This document shows positions 5,307 to 6,443 of a DNA stretch of 6,443 nucleotides, piece by piece (position 1 is the first letter of the stretch; the number at the start of each line of letters is the position of its first letter). The position numbers and the translations under genes were made by a program. Below the pieces are notes generated by a model. That model had not been told where the DNA came from and made no database searches. It worked only from the letters and a program-made list of their open reading frames with translations. This DNA is from Aquirhabdus sp. (GTDB lineage Bacteria; Pseudomonadota; Gammaproteobacteria; Pseudomonadales; Moraxellaceae), in the NCBI GenBank assembly GCA_030151145.1, contig JASLEL010000281.1:1-6443 (forward strand), written 5' to 3'.

Positions 5307-6443
5307 TCAGAAACCGAAGGCCGTTTTCATCAGGCCAAACACTTTGGTGTTATCCAGCGTGCCTTTAAATCCGCTACTTCCAGCACCCGAACTGAACAGG
5401 AATACATCGCCACCACCATGAGTCTCTGAGCCTTTGCTGCCCAGTTTGACGCCGACTTCCTGCAGATAGTCATCCGCCTGAGTATCGACCGCTGTCAGGT
5501 CATCACGGACATCTTTGCGATCACCACCGCCATTGCCAAATACCAGCGTGGTGTACGGTTTGCCATTCACATCCTTGGCCAGTTTCTTGTCCTGATACTG
5601 TGTAGTCAGGCCCAGAATCGGATTGCCTTTATGCGAATAACCGTTGATCGCCATGGTATGGTCATGGTCTGCGGTCACCACCACCAGCGTGTTGCTCAGG
5701 TCGACCTTAGCCAGCACAGCCTTGATGGCATTGTCAAACGCAACGGCGTCCACCAGTGCACGTTTGGCATTGGTATCGTGCAGTGCATGGTCGATACGGC
5801 CACCTTCGACCATCAGGAAATAGCCTTTATTGTTTTTCGACAGGATATCGACCGCCTTGGTCGCCATCTCCGCCAATGTCGGCTCATCAATCGCAGTATT
5901 TTTCTGACGGTCGAGGTCGTAGTTCAGGTGATCCGCGTTAAACAGACCGACCACCTTGCTTGCCGTCGGCGACAGGGCCGTCAATGCTGTTTTGGAGGTC
6001 ACGACACTGTAGCCTTTATTAGACAGTTGCACGGTCAGATCCTGACTGTCCGTACGTTTGCTGCCTTTGGCCGTACTGGGCACAAAATGACGCAGACCAC
6101 CGCCCATAAGGACGTCCAGCCCGTCGCTCAGTTTGCTGTTATAACGGGCATTGCCGGGAACCATCTGTGCTGCGATGTCATTCTCACCATCACGATTACA
6201 GATATGGCTATAGGTCGCTGCTGGCGTTGCATGCGTAACACGGGTCGTGGTCACGGCACCTACCGATTTACCGGCGGCTTTGGCCAGCTCCAGAATGGTG
6301 GTGACCGGCGAACCGTTACCCGGCTGGCAGGTCGTATCCGAACCTTTGATGAATGCGGCACCTGTACTATCGAATGCCTTGGTATCCGGACTCATGGAGA
6401 TGACTTCGTTGTTCATCTTGACGCCGGTCATGTAGGCCGCCAT
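5307..6443 (-). CDS. phoA: Alkaline phosphatase, PhoA family (N-terminus beyond the window)
   Basis: This periplasmic metalloenzyme hydrolyses phosphomonoesters to release phosphate. The 378 visible residues are the C-terminal four fifths, and the frame is open to the right edge, so the true start and signal peptide are outside. In-window residues map onto the E. coli active site: H71 (D153), T73 (T155, Mg), R84 (R166, phosphate), E213 of VEGGRID (E322, Mg), D218 (D327, Zn), H219 (K328), H222 (H331, Zn), D259-H260 of TADHDH (D369-H370, Zn) and H342 of THGGGD (H412, Zn). The catalytic serine should lie about four residues upstream of the first visible MAAYMTG. Cysteines C39 and C82 could form a disulfide. 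His at the 153 and 328 positions, instead of E. coli Asp and Lys, marks the H/H subtype. Any Pho box would be outside the window. A strong terminator follows. Confidence 0.93.
   Translation of the reverse strand: MAAYMTGVKMNNEVISMSPDTKAFDSTGAAFIKGSDTTCQPGNGSPVTTILELAKAAGKSVGAVTTTRVTHATPAATYSHICNRDGENDIAAQMVPGNARYNSKLSDGLDVLMGGGLRHFVPSTAKGSKRTDSQDLTVQLSNKGYSVVTSKTALTALSPTASKVVGLFNADHLNYDLDRQKNTAIDEPTLAEMATKAVDILSKNNKGYFLMVEGGRIDHALHDTNAKRALVDAVAFDNAIKAVLAKVDLSNTLVVVTADHDHTMAINGYSHKGNPILGLTTQYQDKKLAKDVNGKPYTTLVFGNGGGDRKDVRDDLTAVDTQADDYLQEVGVKLGSKGSETHGGGDVFLFSSGAGSSGFKGTLDNTKVFGLMKTAFGF

Overview
The window is a compact, single-strand block of bacterial chromosome. Every gene I can support lies on the minus strand, so transcription runs from high to low coordinates. 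The leuS-lptE-holA order is the classic gammaproteobacterial housekeeping arrangement. The LeuS protein reads most like those of Moraxellaceae (Acinetobacter-like) from memory, and the MKADY-type HolA N-terminus fits the same group. This placement is an inference from family resemblance, not a search result. I see no tRNA, rRNA, CRISPR array, insertion sequence or phage gene.

In transcription order: a PhoA-type alkaline phosphatase (5307-6443) runs off the right edge, so its N-terminus and catalytic serine are missing. A strong intrinsic terminator (5239-5271) follows it. A good sigma70-type promoter (5180-5208) then drives an unrecognised, probably periplasmic protein (4499-5149) rich in His/Glu clusters. 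A consensus TTGACA promoter (4427-4454), overlapped by two near-palindromic repeats, leads into leuS (1720-4344). Between this promoter and leuS is a possible 14-codon, leucine-rich leader ORF whose stop overlaps the leuS start. lptE (1126-1638) and holA (103-1095) follow at short spacing and probably form one operon with leuS. The last 102 bases (1-102) hold no gene, only an imperfect inverted repeat.

The genes fall into two groups. The phosphatase (phosphate scavenging in the periplasm) and its neighbour are envelope-exported proteins. The leuS operon joins translation (leucyl-tRNA synthetase), outer-membrane LPS assembly (LptE) and replication (clamp-loader delta). This is a conserved linkage rather than a shared pathway.

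There is no convincing novel multi-gene system. The points most worth a second look are the leucine-rich leader ORF and promoter repeats ahead of leuS, an Asp at the +2 position of the LptE lipoprotein, a signal peptide on the 4499-5149 gene that appears to lack its start codon, and the metal-ligand-like His clusters of that protein beside a zinc phosphatase.
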